Assembly: GCA_949316235.1 (NCBI GenBank)
Contig: OX438745.1
Span: 687,001 to 751,000, forward strand
Reading direction: 5' to 3'
Source: Oegoconia quadripuncta
Lineage: Eukaryota > Arthropoda > Insecta > Lepidoptera > Autostichidae
Length of the DNA stretch: 64,000 nt
Shown here: positions 1-10,475 of the stretch, piece by piece
Layout of the letters: each line of letters opens with the position of its first letter
Numbering within the stretch: the first letter of the stretch is position 1
Notes under the pieces: generated by a model
What the model saw: the letters and a program-made list of their open reading frames with translations, nothing else
The model's database searches: none
What the model was told of the DNA's origin: nothing
Translations under genes and position numbers: made by a program

Positions 1-29
1 TACATCAAATGAATTGTAAATGAAATCAG

Positions 30-90
30 TGGCGAGTGCCCGCGTTTCACGATCACACGGTTCGATTCCCGGCGCAGGTAATGTTTTGTT
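30..90 (+). other. tRNA-like B-box fragment
   Basis: A perfect pol III B-box (ggttcgattcc, 59-69) sits in a short tRNA-like stretch. It resembles no other SINE head in the window and has no convincing A-box or cloverleaf, so it is probably the remnant of another SINE. Confidence 0.3.
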
Positions 91-420
91 TTACATGTAA
101 AGTGGGTGCTTAGCATGCGACTCCTGTGTTTTATCCATTTGTGGGGAATATTTTGGAATTAATTTCTGTAAGTTGTCAGTAAAGCCTACGTCGTGTAATC
201 GCATTTGCTGATGGTTTTCGATTAACGAAGTTAAGCAACGGTTGGTGCGGTCAGTCGTAGGATGGGTGAACACTAATGGCCTTTTAGCAAACAGATTGTA
301 TAACAAATATAGTGATGGTCTAGATATCTCATTCGACACATTGGCTGGATTTAGAAAAAATTATAACCCGACTACCCCGCAGGAAGGATAGTAATGTTTC
401 TCAAATGTATATAACATAAC
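91..420. other. No recognised feature
   Basis: AT-rich sequence with only short chance ORFs and no match to other parts of the window. Confidence 0.4.
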
Positions 421-657
421 GTTGGTTGGTTTGGTTGGTGGTAGGGCATTTTAAATGTCCGCCTGGCTAGCTACCACCATCTTATCTAAATCTGCCGTCA
501 AACAGCAATGTTAATAGCATTGTTGTGTTCCGGTTGTCAGAGATAAGATAGTCAGTCCCCCAAATAATATTACCTCCTTCGTCCTCATCTTCACTTAACA
601 TCAGGTGTGATTGAGGTCAAGTGCTAACCCGTTGTGGATAAAAGAATAATAATAATA
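421..657 (+). mobile_element. SINE-A, 5'-truncated
   Basis: Body and tail of the SINE-A family (see 63261-63600) without the tRNA-like head. It starts at the ggttggtggtaggg block and ends in an (ATA)n-like tail. The usual tgtgttgggg segment near the middle is altered. Confidence 0.85.
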
Positions 658-875
658 ACGGCAGAACCTCTATCCCAAATGGGGTGGTCAGAGATAACCC
701 AAACATTAGTGTTTAGGTGTTCCAAGCATTAGAGTTGAATGATTGAAACAACATCCACGGTTCACCTTATGATATATACAAAAATACACACATAACTTCG
801 GGTGAGCCCATCGCCGTTGAAACGTGAAAAACTATAGATGATATTTGGTGGAAAGTCTCATAGTTTTAAGTACTA
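655..875 (+). repeat. Family N repeat
   Basis: Starts near ctatcccaaatggggtgg and continues through ccaaacattagtgttt, cacggttcacctta and catcgccgttgaaacg. The same ordered blocks recur at 3575, 9410, 38265, 40600 and 62040. It has no ORF and is probably a retroelement 3' region; class unknown. Confidence 0.7.
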
Positions 876-1139
876 AATAGTTATTGATCGGGAAGTTTTA
901 TGACAACGATACCAATCGTCATATGGTACCGGTGACAGATGTTCCATTTGCGTTGGCGAGTGAACAGCGACGACGACGCCATTGTGACAACTGACAGCGT
1001 CCATTGATTCGGACCGTTTAATATCATGTTCGTAACAAAGCCTTGCAATAACAATAACACTTTTATCTTACTTATCATACATACAGTTTCGTAAATTAAT
1101 GAAGTCTAAAATGTGATTGTTAAACATGAAACAATAATA

Positions 1140-1420
1140 TTGGGTCTTTACCTATGAAATTGGAGTTTTTTTCTTCGTTAATCATATGTACCAATTCCTG
1201 CGATTTTTAAAGCTATATCCAAATTTGTTTTTTATTTGGTAAATGGAATATTATTTCAAGGTTTCATATGAAAATTTTTTAATTTCTGTCCTAAATCACA
1301 TAATAAAAAAAAAATTGACACAGCTCTTTTCATGTGCTTCTCATAATCATTTCTTAGATTCGCTGAAACTTTTATAAAGCGATTACTTTTAAAAATTAAC
1401 GCTGCCTATACTTAATATTT
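1140..1420 (+). mobile_element. Family F inverted-repeat element, one end missing
   Basis: Begins with gggtctttacctatgaaatt like the complete copies at 30256-30646 and 54914-55332. It stops at about gctgcctatacttaa, so the second terminal repeat is lost. No coding capacity. Confidence 0.75.
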
Positions 1421-2232
1421 AAATAATATCTAGTTGTAAATCTGTGTTTTAAGACTGTTGTTAACCTGAATAAATAAAATAAAATAAAATAAATAAATAA
1501 ATAAATTTCGCGTGATAGGAACCCTACGAGTAGCGCCAGTCGCATATCAAATTAATCCCGGCAAGTGTGTTTTCGAAAAAAAATAAATAAACTACCTATG
1601 CCAATAATTTCTATTACACTTACCTAATATGCCCTATTTTTTCCTTACGGCAGCACAAACTCACCGGTATATTACATATATATGTACACTCGAAAAACAT
1701 TACCCCTCTTTTTTGAGCTGTCCGGTAAAAAAATTGACGTAACACATTAGTTTTCATTTAAAATTCGAACGAGATAGATAAATAATCGAAATTTTCAAGT
1801 CTCAAGTTAAAATTGCCTCCGTTCGGAAATTTCCAATTTATATATTCAATACACTCAGTGGCATACAAAGTGGGCAATGCAATCTGTATGCACGACACTG
1901 GGATGCTTCGTTCTGATTCAATTTGGGGAGTAGAAACATTCGTATCTTTAGTACTGACTGATACAATGTGCTACGTGCTACGACAGCAGCGTAGTAGTCG
2001 TAGCGCTACGACTTTGCTACATGCTTAGAGATATTTACGGTGATTTCATTATTAACACGCTTTTACTACCGATTACGGGGAAGCCAAAGGAGAGTAATGT
2101 CTTCGACACGTCTGTATGTATGTATGTTACCAGCTCAGTCAATAATTTCATATTTCCATAGAGATGGGTATCAAAAACAGATACAGAAATATTTTCATAA
2201 TAAAATATAAAAAAAAAACATAAAATTACATA
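1421..2232. other. No gene; simple repeats only
   Basis: Contains an AAATA/AAAT-type microsatellite (about 1470-1507) and a CTACG-rich patch (about 1965-2030). The short ORFs have no recognisable domains. Confidence 0.4.
1965..2030. repeat. CTACG-rich cluster
   Basis: Irregularly spaced ctacg/cgtag pentamers on both strands. Similar clusters lie at 12455-12650, 15165-15250 and 15515-15570. Confidence 0.5.
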
Positions 2233-2234
2233 TA

Positions 2235-2508
2235 CAGGGCGTCCCAAAGTTATGGGACATGAAGGGGAAGTACCTTAAATATTGTAGATAGTGAATTTTG
2301 CTCAAAGAAGACTTTATGTTATTTTTAAAAGTTAGTAATTCTGCATTCATAGATTTTCTAAAAATTACTTGCTTCGGCTGGGAATCGAACCGACTTAAAT
2401 GTGAAAAAAAAAACACCCTACTTTTATGATGCCAATCGAAAGAATAGCTAAAAAATAATAACTCTGCCTAAGTAACATAGTATTTTAAAAGAAAGGAACA
2501 ACATAAAA
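2235..2508 (+). repeat. Left long terminal inverted repeat of mariner-like element
   Basis: Reverse-complementary to about 3255-3533. Preceded by TATA, which fits a TA target duplication. Confidence 0.85.
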
Positions 2509-2740
2509 TGATTGAGTCAAATTTCAAGAAAGTTATTTATTGCCGACGACGTTCGAAAAGTAGCGATATTATCATTCCAAAGATAGCATTGATTATTCGT
2601 AAATAAGTACCCACTTCATAAAATAGGTACTAACATAGTTTTCCTTATTATAAGTGCACGTGTAGATGAAATGATAAAACTTGTATTTCAATACGTCCTC
2701 TGTAAGCTAGACAGAAGGCAAATTAAAAACAAAAATAATC

Positions 2741-3187
2741 TTAATCCATTTTTACCAAGGAACCTTGAACACAGAAAAGTATTTAGGAATACTTCAAATT
2801 TTAAGGGATAAGATAAGAAACCATTCCGCGGCGGAGCAAGAAAACTTAATTTTCCAACAAGATGGAGCTCCGGCTCATAATAGTCGGAGAGCAGCAGATT
2901 TTCTAAATGAATGTTTTCCTACATGGATTGGTACAAATGGACCGATTAGATGGCCGGCCAGATCCCCGGACCTCACACCATTAGATTTCTTCTTTTGGGG
3001 ATACGTGAAAGATATGCTATACAAAAAGCGATACGAGAACGTAGGCGAGTTGCAAACAGAATTGTGCCATATCACATCGAGTGTTCACCATAAAATGATT
3101 AGAAAATCAACAGGCAGCGGGCTCATTAAAAGATTGGCGATTTGCGTAAGACAAGAGGGATCACATTTTGAGCATTTAATTAATTAA
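2741..3187 (+). pseudogene. Mariner-superfamily transposase, C-terminal part only
   Basis: The frame is open through a DDE_3-type catalytic region to a stop just after His-Leu-Ile-Asn. It contains FYQGTLN near its start, then QQDGAPAH (second catalytic Asp) and RSPDLTPLDFFFWG (third catalytic Asp). Counting gives 40 residues between those two Asp, so the spacing is DD(40)D-like rather than the DD34D of classical mariner. The first catalytic Asp and the helix-turn-helix DNA-binding domain are absent, so the product would be inactive. A normal transposase of this group is about 330-360 residues; only about 145 are left. The DDE assignment is secure; the exact lineage is inference. Confidence 0.88.
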
Positions 3188-3254
3188 TTTACAAAAAAAT
3201 ACCTACTTAATTGACTACGGCAGTTTCATGTATGTTTTTTATTTGATTAAAATG

Positions 3255-3533
3255 ATTAATTTCACGTTGTTCCTTTCTTTTAAAATACTATGTTACTTAG
3301 GCAGAGTTATTATTTTTTAGCTATTCTTTCGATTGGCATCATAAAAGTAGGGTGTTTTTTTTTTCACATTTGAGTCGGTTCGATTCCCAGCCGAAGCAAA
3401 TAATTTTTAGAAAATCTATGAATGCAGAATTACTAACTTTTAAAAATAACATAAAGTCTTCTTTGAGCAAAATTCACTATCTACGATATTTAAGGTACTT
3501 CCCCTTCATGTCCCATAACTTTGGGACGCCCTG
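3255..3533 (-). repeat. Right long terminal inverted repeat of mariner-like element
   Basis: Reverse complement of 2235-2508 with a few substitutions. Followed by TATA. Confidence 0.85.
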
Positions 3534-3574
3534 TATATTCATATAAAAACCCGACTATTGTTATATATACGTAG

Positions 3575-3745
3575 ACTTGCACATTTTAACGGCGATGAGC
3601 TCAGCCTTGTCACGTGTGCATTTCTTTAAATGTCCAAAGGGGATCCGTGGATGTTGTTCCAAACATTTGGTTATTGATTGGGTTATCTCTAACCACCTCA
3701 TTTGGGATGATAGTCGTCACCTCATGTATGTATATGTGAAAACAA
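3575..3745 (-). repeat. Family N repeat, reverse
   Basis: Reads as the reverse complement of the blocks at 655-875: the catcgccgttaaa, ggatgttgttccaaacat and ttatctctaaccacct blocks are all present but diverged. Confidence 0.65.
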
Positions 3746-4319
3746 AAACAAAATTAAATGAAAAAATTAAAATGAAATAGTTCAATTAATTTAAGCGAAG
3801 TCGCGTAAGTAAATTTACATCATAGACCAACCACGAGTTGATCGATGCGCATGGCAGTGCCAAGGCCAAGTTCCCAAAAGTATTACGTACTTATAAGAAC
3901 CTTTTAATATATAAAACTTTTTTTTTTCAGGTAATATCTCAAAATCCAGTGACTCACAAAGCACCTACTTATAATAAATGTAAGTAACCCAAAAAAAACT
4001 AGCGAATAAAATCTTTTTTCCCTTCCTTAGCATTACAATCACGCGTCGCCAAATCCTTTCCGTCCATATCACTTAAGCCTAGACATCAGTTCTAGTTGGA
4101 ACGTGACAGAACATACCAATTTTCCACATGTTAAAAAGAGATAACTGTAGTTCCCCTAGTGTCGGGCGCTAGGCGACAATTTGCGCGTACACTACGAGCC
4201 AAGTAAAAGGTTTGCAATTTTATTTTTATTGTAATGCGAACTTTCTTTAGTGTTACTCTTAGGGTTGCCATCTATGGGATTATGGAATATCGTTTGGAAA
4301 CAATTACCAATATTATTTT
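3746..4319. other. No recognised feature
   Basis: Low-repeat AT-rich sequence. A somewhat GC-richer patch (4145-4205) has no ORF or known motif. Confidence 0.4.
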
Positions 4320-4440
4320 CATCTTTTCGAGTAGAGCCCAGTAAAAATACATAATTCTTGTGGTGTAACTTCCTATAATCTTATAGTACCTGATATTTTG
4401 TGTAAGATTAGGGTACCCATCAGTAATTGAATAAAAATGT
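4320..4440 (-). repeat. Family T fragment, reverse
   Basis: Shares the taacttcctataatctta and gggtacccatcagtaat blocks in reverse with 20560-20690, and less well with 26920-27000. Confidence 0.55.
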
Positions 4441-4481
4441 TTATCTATACTATAATAATTATGATTTGTGTTGAATTATTG

Positions 4482-4722
4482 ACGACCGATTGGTGTAGTG
4501 GATAGTGGCCCTATCAGCGAAACCAACGGTTGCGGGTTCGAATCCCGCGAGGGGTAAATGTTTGTGTGATGAATACGAACATTTATTCCCGAGTCTTGGA
4601 TGTTTATATAAATATTTATGTATGTTTATCCGTTTATCTAGTATCCATAGCACAAGCTTTGCTTAGTTTGGGACTAGATGATTGGTGTAAGTGTCCGAAA
4701 TATTTATTATTATTATTATTTA
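4482..4722 (+). mobile_element. SINE-C, full-length reference copy
   Basis: tRNA-like head with A-box tggtgtagtgg (4491-4501) and B-box ggttcgaatcc (4535-4545), then gaggggtaaatgtttgtgtg, a core with tatccatagcacaagc and gcttagtttgggactagatg, and a (TTA)n tail. A reverse copy at 50716-50957 matches end to end. The core is a diverged form of the SINE-B core. Pol III transcription is inferred from the boxes. Confidence 0.85.
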
Positions 4723-5160
4723 ATCGTCATGATTTCGTATAATTGTTATATTGAGAATTCATGTTATAATTAATTAACTACTTTAACGTCGTTTCAATTA
4801 TTTGTGAAGATGCAACAAGGTGCGAGTATAATTTTGATTAAATTTGGCAAATTCTGTCAGCCAATCACCGTTCAGCTGAGTTGTAAGAAATGAACGGGAG
4901 AGGGCGTCGCACCTTGTGGCACCTTGTGGTGAACAGTTTTGGACCGAGCTCAGTACGAGGTGAACGTGTGGTGATTAAAAGAGTGAGTCAAGTAATTGTT
5001 GTATTTCAGTGTGCCTAGAGTGTTGATGAATAACGAGGATGATTGTGACGCCAGCCTGGCTGATGTCACTTCTTTTAAAAATCAAACCACCGCTTTTGAT
5101 TCGATACATAATATCGATACTTTCTGTCAATAACATCGCCGTTGCGCCGATATATATAAA
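4723..5160. other. No gene; low-repeat sequence
   Basis: Contains a short duplication of the phrase caccttgtgg near 4910-4930. No splice-flanked ORF is visible. Confidence 0.4.
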
Positions 5161-5647
5161 GTCTAACAAAATTAACCCGACAAACTTTGCAGAGTGAATG
5201 TATAGGATGTACCTATTACGAAAAAAATTAAAAATAAAACAGTAAAGTTAACAGATTTTATTAAAAAAATTAAATTTAAAAATGTAAATTTTGTGAGTTG
5301 GACCTTAATGGCCGCGCGCTCTAAGTGCTTTGCCACAACACACAAACACGTGCCGCGGTATCTTTGAAGACGCCGAAAGGCGACCACTCGCTGATCGCCG
5401 CCGGCGCTTGCACTAATAGACCAAACTAGACTATTAACTAACTAACTTAACTAACTTTTTTTTCTCATTGATAAAATAAGGTACAATCGAAATGAAGTAA
5501 GTCTGTTAATTTGTATTTTCATTTGCACTTACATTTAATTTTTTTACTCGGAAACAAAATTTTCAGAGCTAGTTTTTTTAATGAATATATTATTTTATTG
5601 TCATGTACGTGCAATTGCCAAAGTTTGTCGGGTTAATTTTGTTAGAC
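5161..5647. mobile_element. Unclassified TIR element, about 490 bp
   Basis: Ends in 29-bp inverted repeats: gtctaacaaaattaacccga... at 5161 and its perfect reverse complement ending at 5647. Both flanks are TATATA-like, so the target duplication is ambiguous (TATA or similar). The core is AT-rich except for a GC-rich patch at 5310-5405. A 71-codon minus-strand ORF (5172-5387) shows no recognisable domain. Confidence 0.75.
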
Positions 5648-5674
5648 CCTATATATTTTATAGTTTTGTTTATA

Positions 5675-6092
5675 CAGGGTGAAATTTAATTCGTTCAACA
5701 ATTTTTGTCTGGCGGCTCCACTGTTGATTAAGAACAACTATCTACTAGGAATCACAGCATATTGGTAAGAGCACAGGAAATGATAATAGCATTGTTGTAT
5801 TCCGGTTGTCAGAGATAAGATAGCCTGTGCGCTTCCACCTTCGACTTCATCTTCACTTAATATCAAGTGTGATTGAAGTCAACTACCAACCCGTTCTGCA
5901 TAAAAAAACAAAACAGCCGAATGGCGACGAAAATTGTTGGCCTTCCATACTAAATATAGTTTTAATAAAGATTTGAACCGGCTATCGAAAATTTTTCAAT
6001 CGAATTCGACTACTGTTCCTTGGGGAAAGTTGTTCGTAATGAAGAGTGACGTCATCAGTTAATGGGAATTACACGAATTCAAATTCACCCTG
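5675..6092. mobile_element. Family E MITE with SINE-A piece inside
   Basis: Left end CAGGGTGAAATTTAATTC and right end GAATTCAAATTCACCCTG, with TA on both sides. The interior is split by a SINE-A tail (5781-5915). Related copies lie at 15664, 36946, 58131 and 60826. Confidence 0.8.
5781..5915 (+). mobile_element. SINE-A tail inside family E element
   Basis: Starts at ataatagcattgttgt, lacks the tgtgttgggg block, and ends in an A-run. It must be younger than the host element. Confidence 0.8.
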
Positions 6093-6587
6093 TATTCAAA
6101 TAAAGATCAACTTTGCTAATAGAACATAGTAAATTTATCACAATGTATTAGTTCAGCATGTCTCCACACGTTTACTGCGGCATTAATCCTCCCGTGGCAA
6201 CCAGCCCACTCTTACCCTATCGTATCCTCTCGCTCTCTGATAGCCATCTTCATTAATATGCAAGGGAGATACCCCTGCCCTATTTACATACAATAAACGT
6301 AATGCCTTCTGTGTGTAATATAATATTCAAATGAAATGCATCTTAGCACAATATGAAATACGTGCGAGGAACGCCGGGGGAATTCTAATGTCTAGCGCGA
6401 AGCTCGAGGGGACCTAGAAATGGAAGACCTATTTTACGCATAAAGGGAGGTATTGCTGAGACGATTCCTGTTGTAAAGGTATGCCTTTTGGCGTTCCGTA
6501 CAAAAGAAAATAAAACGGAACACTTTAAGAACCATCTGGGTGTAGTTTCATCGCATTTGGTTCACTCAGTGTTTGGTTACGAAATTA
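6093..6587. other. Low-repeat block without recognised gene
   Basis: Mixed-composition sequence seen only once in the window; no ORF over 60 codons. A candidate for comparison with related genomes. Confidence 0.35.
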
Positions 6588-6865
6588 TTTTTTTAAGCAC
6601 AACGGGTTAGCACTTGACTTCAAATGAGGCCGAAAGTGCAAGTGTACTGACCCGGAAACTCCATCTTATTTCGGGGACTGGCTATCTTATCTCTGCCAAC
6701 CGGAGCACAACAAAGTTATTAACATTGCTGTTTGGCCGCAGACTTATTTAAGATGGTGGTAGCTGACCAAACCGTGTACTAAACATGTACCCCGCTGGGG
6801 ATAGAACCCGCGACCTCCGATTCCTAAACCCTATGTAATTTACATTGAGGCACGGAAGCGGATAT
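6588..6865 (-). mobile_element. SINE-A, nearly full-length, reverse
   Basis: Poly-T start, acaacgggttagcacttgac, core, then gggatagaacccgcgacctc (mutated B-box) and a gaggcacggaagcgg head. Diverged, hence old. Confidence 0.85.
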
Positions 6866-6988
6866 AATATAATTTAAAATAGACCTCAGACCATCAACGC
6901 ATAGGGCGTATACCTCAAAATACGCAGAGAGCGCTCTTCGCGAAAATATTAAGAAATTTCAAGAGTCAGTGGTATTGGGCGCTTATTG

Positions 6989-7085
6989 GACGATCGATTG
7001 CTGTAGTGGATAGTAACTCTGTTTGCGATACCAATGGTTGCGGGTTCGAATCCCGCGAGGGGTAAATTTGTGTGATTAATCATCA
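6989..7085 (+). mobile_element. SINE-C, 3'-truncated
   Basis: Head with tgctgtagtgg (degraded A-box) and ggttcgaatcc, ending shortly after ggggtaaatttgtgtga. Confidence 0.8.
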
Positions 7086-7201
7086 TCTTAATATCAGCCA
7101 TCGAGACTATCTTTACTGCACAAAGGCCTTTCCATAGATTAAAGCGTGGAAACCTCACAATTTCACAATCAATTATTCCTTTTTATTATTAAGTTTATAA
7201 C

Positions 7202-7412
7202 TGACTAGCTTTCCGACCGCGAATTCATCCGCGTGGAAAATTTTATCAAAATCAGTTTAGCAAAAAAATTTGCCTGTATCAAAATCCAGATCATAATCTG
7301 TCTACCCACAAAATTCATCCAAATTCATCCAGTCGTATAGGCGTGAAGAGGTAAAACATACATACAGACATACACACACAAACTTTCGCATTTATAACAT
7401 TAGTTGGGATAA
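7202..7412 (+). mobile_element. RTE-like LINE 3' tail
   Basis: Starts with the ctagctttccg...cgcgtgga motif and ends near acattagt. Recurs in either orientation at 21085, 24549, 31497, 38394, 48712 and 54375. The RTE assignment is from familiarity with lepidopteran repeats. Confidence 0.65.
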
Positions 7413-7445
7413 GACGATACAGTCAGAACCTCTCAATAACCCTTG

Positions 7446-7701
7446 AATTGATAATTATTTATCTAGGCATGACACTGTGACAGCTATGAGAATTCGTTCA
7501 GGACACATCCCATTGAATAAATTCGCGTTAATGATGGGCAAAGCCCTATCTCCTAATTGCGGAGAATGTGACGTCGTTGACGATATTTACCACATACTAA
7601 TGGAGTGTGTCAGTAACGAGTCCCTCCGAAGACAAATAGTGATAGTGAATAGTGAAGATAAATGCAATAAACTTTTTTTATTTCCAGTAGATTTAAATTG
7701 A
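7446..7701 (+). pseudogene. Non-LTR retrotransposon C-terminus with CCHC knuckle
   Basis: Open frame (from the Ile codon after a stop near 7443) reading RIRSGHIPLNKF, then a C-x2-C-x7-H-x4-C knuckle (NCGECDVVDDIYHILMEC). This is typical of the end of ORF2 in R1/I/jockey-type LINEs downstream of RNase H. All four metal ligands are kept here, unlike the relative at 29944-30245. The N-terminal endonuclease, reverse transcriptase and RNase H are absent (5' truncation). Confidence 0.8.
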
Positions 7702-7748
7702 CATTCAACAAATGATATCATGTATCTTACGTTGAAATAAATGCTTGA
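7690..7748 (+). mobile_element. LINE-G 3' tail
   Basis: The final block tcttacgttgaaataaatgc of LINE-G (compare 57470-57540) joined directly to the LINE fragment before it. Confidence 0.7.
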
Positions 7749-7751
7749 AGT

Positions 7752-7935
7752 CTAAATCTGCCGCCAAGCAACAATGTTAATAGCATTGTTGTGTTCCGGT
7801 TGTCCGAGTTAAGATAGCCAGTCCTCCAAATGTGTTGGAGTTTCCGGGTCAGTACGCTTCCACCTTCGACCTCATTTTCACTTAACATCAGGTGTCATTG
7901 AGGTCAAGTACCAAAAAGTTGTGCATAGAAAAAAA
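7752..7935 (+). mobile_element. SINE-A 3' part
   Basis: Starts at aaatctgccgccaagcaaca and runs to the A-tail. The head is missing. Confidence 0.85.
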
Positions 7936-8157
7936 AACCAAAACGGTTTCTTTTTCCAACTTTTCTGTCACGGGTGCCACTTTTAAACTCCCTCTTACAT
8001 ACTCATTCCTTATTTTAACCATCCTCGTCACTCCACTCATCCATCACAACATTCTCATCTCTGCTGCATGCAATTTTCTTTCTTCCGCCTTCTTCATGGC
8101 CCAACACTCCGATCCATACATTACAACAGGGCCCTGCATCACAAACGTGACAATTGT
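7936..8157 (-). pseudogene. RTE-like reverse transcriptase fragment
   Basis: Minus-strand reading gives VVMYGSECWAMKKAEERKLH, then AAEMRML-stop-WMSGVTRM and IRNEYVRGSLKVAPVTEKL. This is the characteristic post-RT region of RTE-type endonuclease-reverse transcriptases. One in-frame TGA (probably CGA to TGA) breaks it. Both ends are truncated. Confidence 0.8.
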
Positions 8158-8875
8158 AATTTATCAAGACAAAATTCAAAATTCAAATTCACGAGGAAAC
8201 GCTGCCAACGTTTTGGGTATCTTGCCTCGCGGTCCCAATTTTTTACATTTGTTCTAGTTTATATTTAAATTCCATCTCTTTATTTGTTACTGTTTTCTAT
8301 AGACTTATATGTATATTACTGAGTATGGACTGGGTCGGTCGTTCACTCAAAATTGCACCACTACATTGGTGACAAACGGGAATTCAAAATTATTTATTTT
8401 GCCAGACTATGCCACAAGGGTGTTTCTGTATTAAAAATAAGGCCAATTACATTCTTTGTAAATTTAACGAATTATATCTAATTATACCTATTATTAACTA
8501 ATTATACAATTTTAAATAACCCAACTTGCAAGGAATCTTTAAAGATTGTCAACTTTACAAAATTAATGTCAAATCTTCAAATGAATGTCAAAATTATAGA
8601 GAATTACAAAGAATGTCAAAATCAATAAAAAGAAAGAAAGAAAAACTTCTTGACACACTTTACTTTACGCTTACAATCCTGTTTACATAGCTGCTAATAT
8701 TTAAACAAAGTAATAAGTAGCCTAACATTGTCAGTAATGTATCTGAAAATGTAAGAGTGAATTACAAAAAACAAAACGAGTACAATTAATTGTCACATTT
8801 GTGGTACAGGCCCCTGGCCTTATTACGGATTTATAAATTTTCTATCTATATTCGAATCTATGGGCAATAGTATAA
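8158..8875. other. No gene; AT-rich
   Basis: Contains clustered caaattcaa / gaatgtcaaaa phrases (8540-8625) that look like degraded short tandem duplications. Confidence 0.35.
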
Positions 8876-9290
8876 TATTTATTTATTTATTTATTTATTT
8901 ACCAAGCTTATAACTATCATTACAGATTACTCCAATGCGATAGTTAACTAATGACAATTATGTATACCAACTATATCTACCTATACTAAATAACATAGTA
9001 CAAATAACGCGACTTTTTGAACACATGACAATATCTGTTCTGTCAGCTATCTCATTGAATGTGTGCGGTGCTCGTGTCATTGGCCTTTTATTTAAAAGAT
9101 TTGTATTGCCTCTTGGTACTTTAAATAGTCGAGGCATCCTTCTCCTATCTATATACCCATATATGAGAATGATGAGGGCACTCACGCATCCAACTCAATT
9201 ACCGGTCGGTGCCTTTGATCTCAATCGACGGTTAAACAGTTTTGCCGGTCGCGCGACAGAGCCTTTATACTCTGTGGTATGTCGCTGACC
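8876..9290 (-). pseudogene. Non-LTR retrotransposon C-terminal fragment
   Basis: A (TATT)n run at 8876-8900 marks the 3' end of a minus-strand element. Its ORF includes RMPRLFKVPRGNTNLLNKRP and MTRAPHTFNEIADRTDIVM, resembling the short tail domain after the RT in jockey/CR1-like LINEs. Upstream (9195-9290) the frame is broken. Clade uncertain. Confidence 0.55.
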
Positions 9291-9409
9291 ATATGTATGT
9301 TCATTATGGTACACTCTATTACGCTTCCCAGCTGTCCCGTAGCTAAAAATATCCCGACGGGACAAGTGGTGTCTCATACTTCGTTCTCCTCACACACAAT
9401 CAAATATAC

Positions 9410-9660
9410 ATACGTCACGACCTTTATCCCAAATGGGGTGGTCAGAGACATCCCAAACATTAGTGTTTGGATGTTCCAAACATTAACAGTTTAATGAGTG
9501 AAATAACATCCACCGTTCATTTTAAGAAATATACAGAAATGAACATGTGACAGCCATCGCCGTTGAAGCGTGCAAATCTATAGATGTTTTTGGTGAAAAG
9601 TCCCTTAGTCGCCTTTTACGACACCCACGGGACGAGGGGGGTTGGTTCTATTCTTCAATC
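9410..9660 (+). repeat. Family N repeat, long copy
   Basis: Runs from cctttatcccaaatggggtg through the catcgccgttgaagcg block to cgccttttacgacacccacg and ttggttctatt. This is the most complete uninterrupted copy here. Confidence 0.75.
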
Positions 9661-9964
9661 TTCAATCAAAATATACTCTCCGCAGAATGGGGTGGCAACT
9701 TTTAATTATTTTTATAGCATTTATTTCCTGTACACACACAAATACAAGTATTCAAGAAGAGGCTAAAAGAGCACTATCATTCTATCATGATTTAAGATAT
9801 ATATATTTATATAATTATGTACTTATATATGTGATATTTATTTATTTATATTATATAGTTTACTAATAATCACGTGTAATTTTATAACTAAGTGTATTTC
9901 TGTATTCTAGTAGTGTATGTATGTAAATAACATATTATATTATATACCTATATGTATAGTATAT
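9661..9964. other. No gene; TA-rich
   Basis: Long TA-rich runs (9800-9960) without coding signal. Confidence 0.4.
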
Positions 9965-10130
9965 TTGTCCTTCCATAACTGCACTTTTTGTTCACCGTCC
10001 CGCACATTGCTCTAACCACCACTGAGGTTGCCTGGAAGAGATCTCTATTGGAGATAAGCTCACCTTTGTACAATATTTCCGATTGATTGTCAACATGTTT
10101 TTTTTTATGTGCAATAAAGAATATATAAAT
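9965..10130 (+). mobile_element. LINE-K 3' UTR
   Basis: Contains ggttgcctggaagagatctc, an inverted ctctattggagataag motif and a terminal gtgcaataaag. Relatives lie at 13566, 28340, 52020 and 62548. CR1/jockey-like by inference. Confidence 0.7.
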
Positions 10131-10201
10131 ACAACTATACAGTTATTCTACCAAGATACATAAAAGTCTCGTACTAATAAAACTATCGCAAGACTGATAC
10201 A

Positions 10202-10475
10202 AACTTAGGGATAAATAAATAAATAAATATATCTTTGCACATACACACAGCGCCTTCTAGTTTCACACTAATCAACTAGGCCTGTATTATAGATACCAGA
10301 TGGTTGATAAACTACACAAATACATATATTTTTTTTGCAAATAATATTATATTTTGTATATAACTCGGGAACACATGTCTATATTCGTCATACAATCATA
10401 TGCCCCTAGCGGGATTCGAACCCGCGACCTTTTGATATAGCAGCAGTTTCTAACCACTACACCAAACAGGTCGTC
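10202..10475 (-). mobile_element. SINE-B, full-length, reverse
   Basis: From the (AAAT)n tail through gcgccttctagtttcacac to the ggattcgaacc B-box and ccactacacca A-box complement. Compare 29567-29840. Confidence 0.85.

Larger units (their letters stand above)
2235..3533 (+). mobile_element. Mariner-like element with long TIRs, internally deleted
   Basis: A 1.3-kb element flanked by TA on both sides, with ends CAGGGCGTCCCAAAG...CTTTGGGACGCCCTG. The inverted repeats are long: about 2235-2508 pairs with about 3255-3533 almost base for base. The interior holds the C-terminal half of a transposase (2741-3187), but the N-terminal half is missing, so the copy cannot be autonomous. The sequence between the left TIR and the transposase (2510-2735) recurs in reverse in the element at 53385-54239. 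Confidence 0.88.

Noticed and set aside
2341..2400. tRNA-like B-box (ggaatcgaacc) inside the mariner TIR
   Set aside because: Lies within the long inverted repeat and is present in all four TIR copies; no A-box partner.
4482..4560. tRNA gene
   Set aside because: A- and B-boxes are present, but the anticodon arm and acceptor stem do not fold as a real tRNA and a SINE body follows; the same applies to all SINE-B and SINE-C heads.
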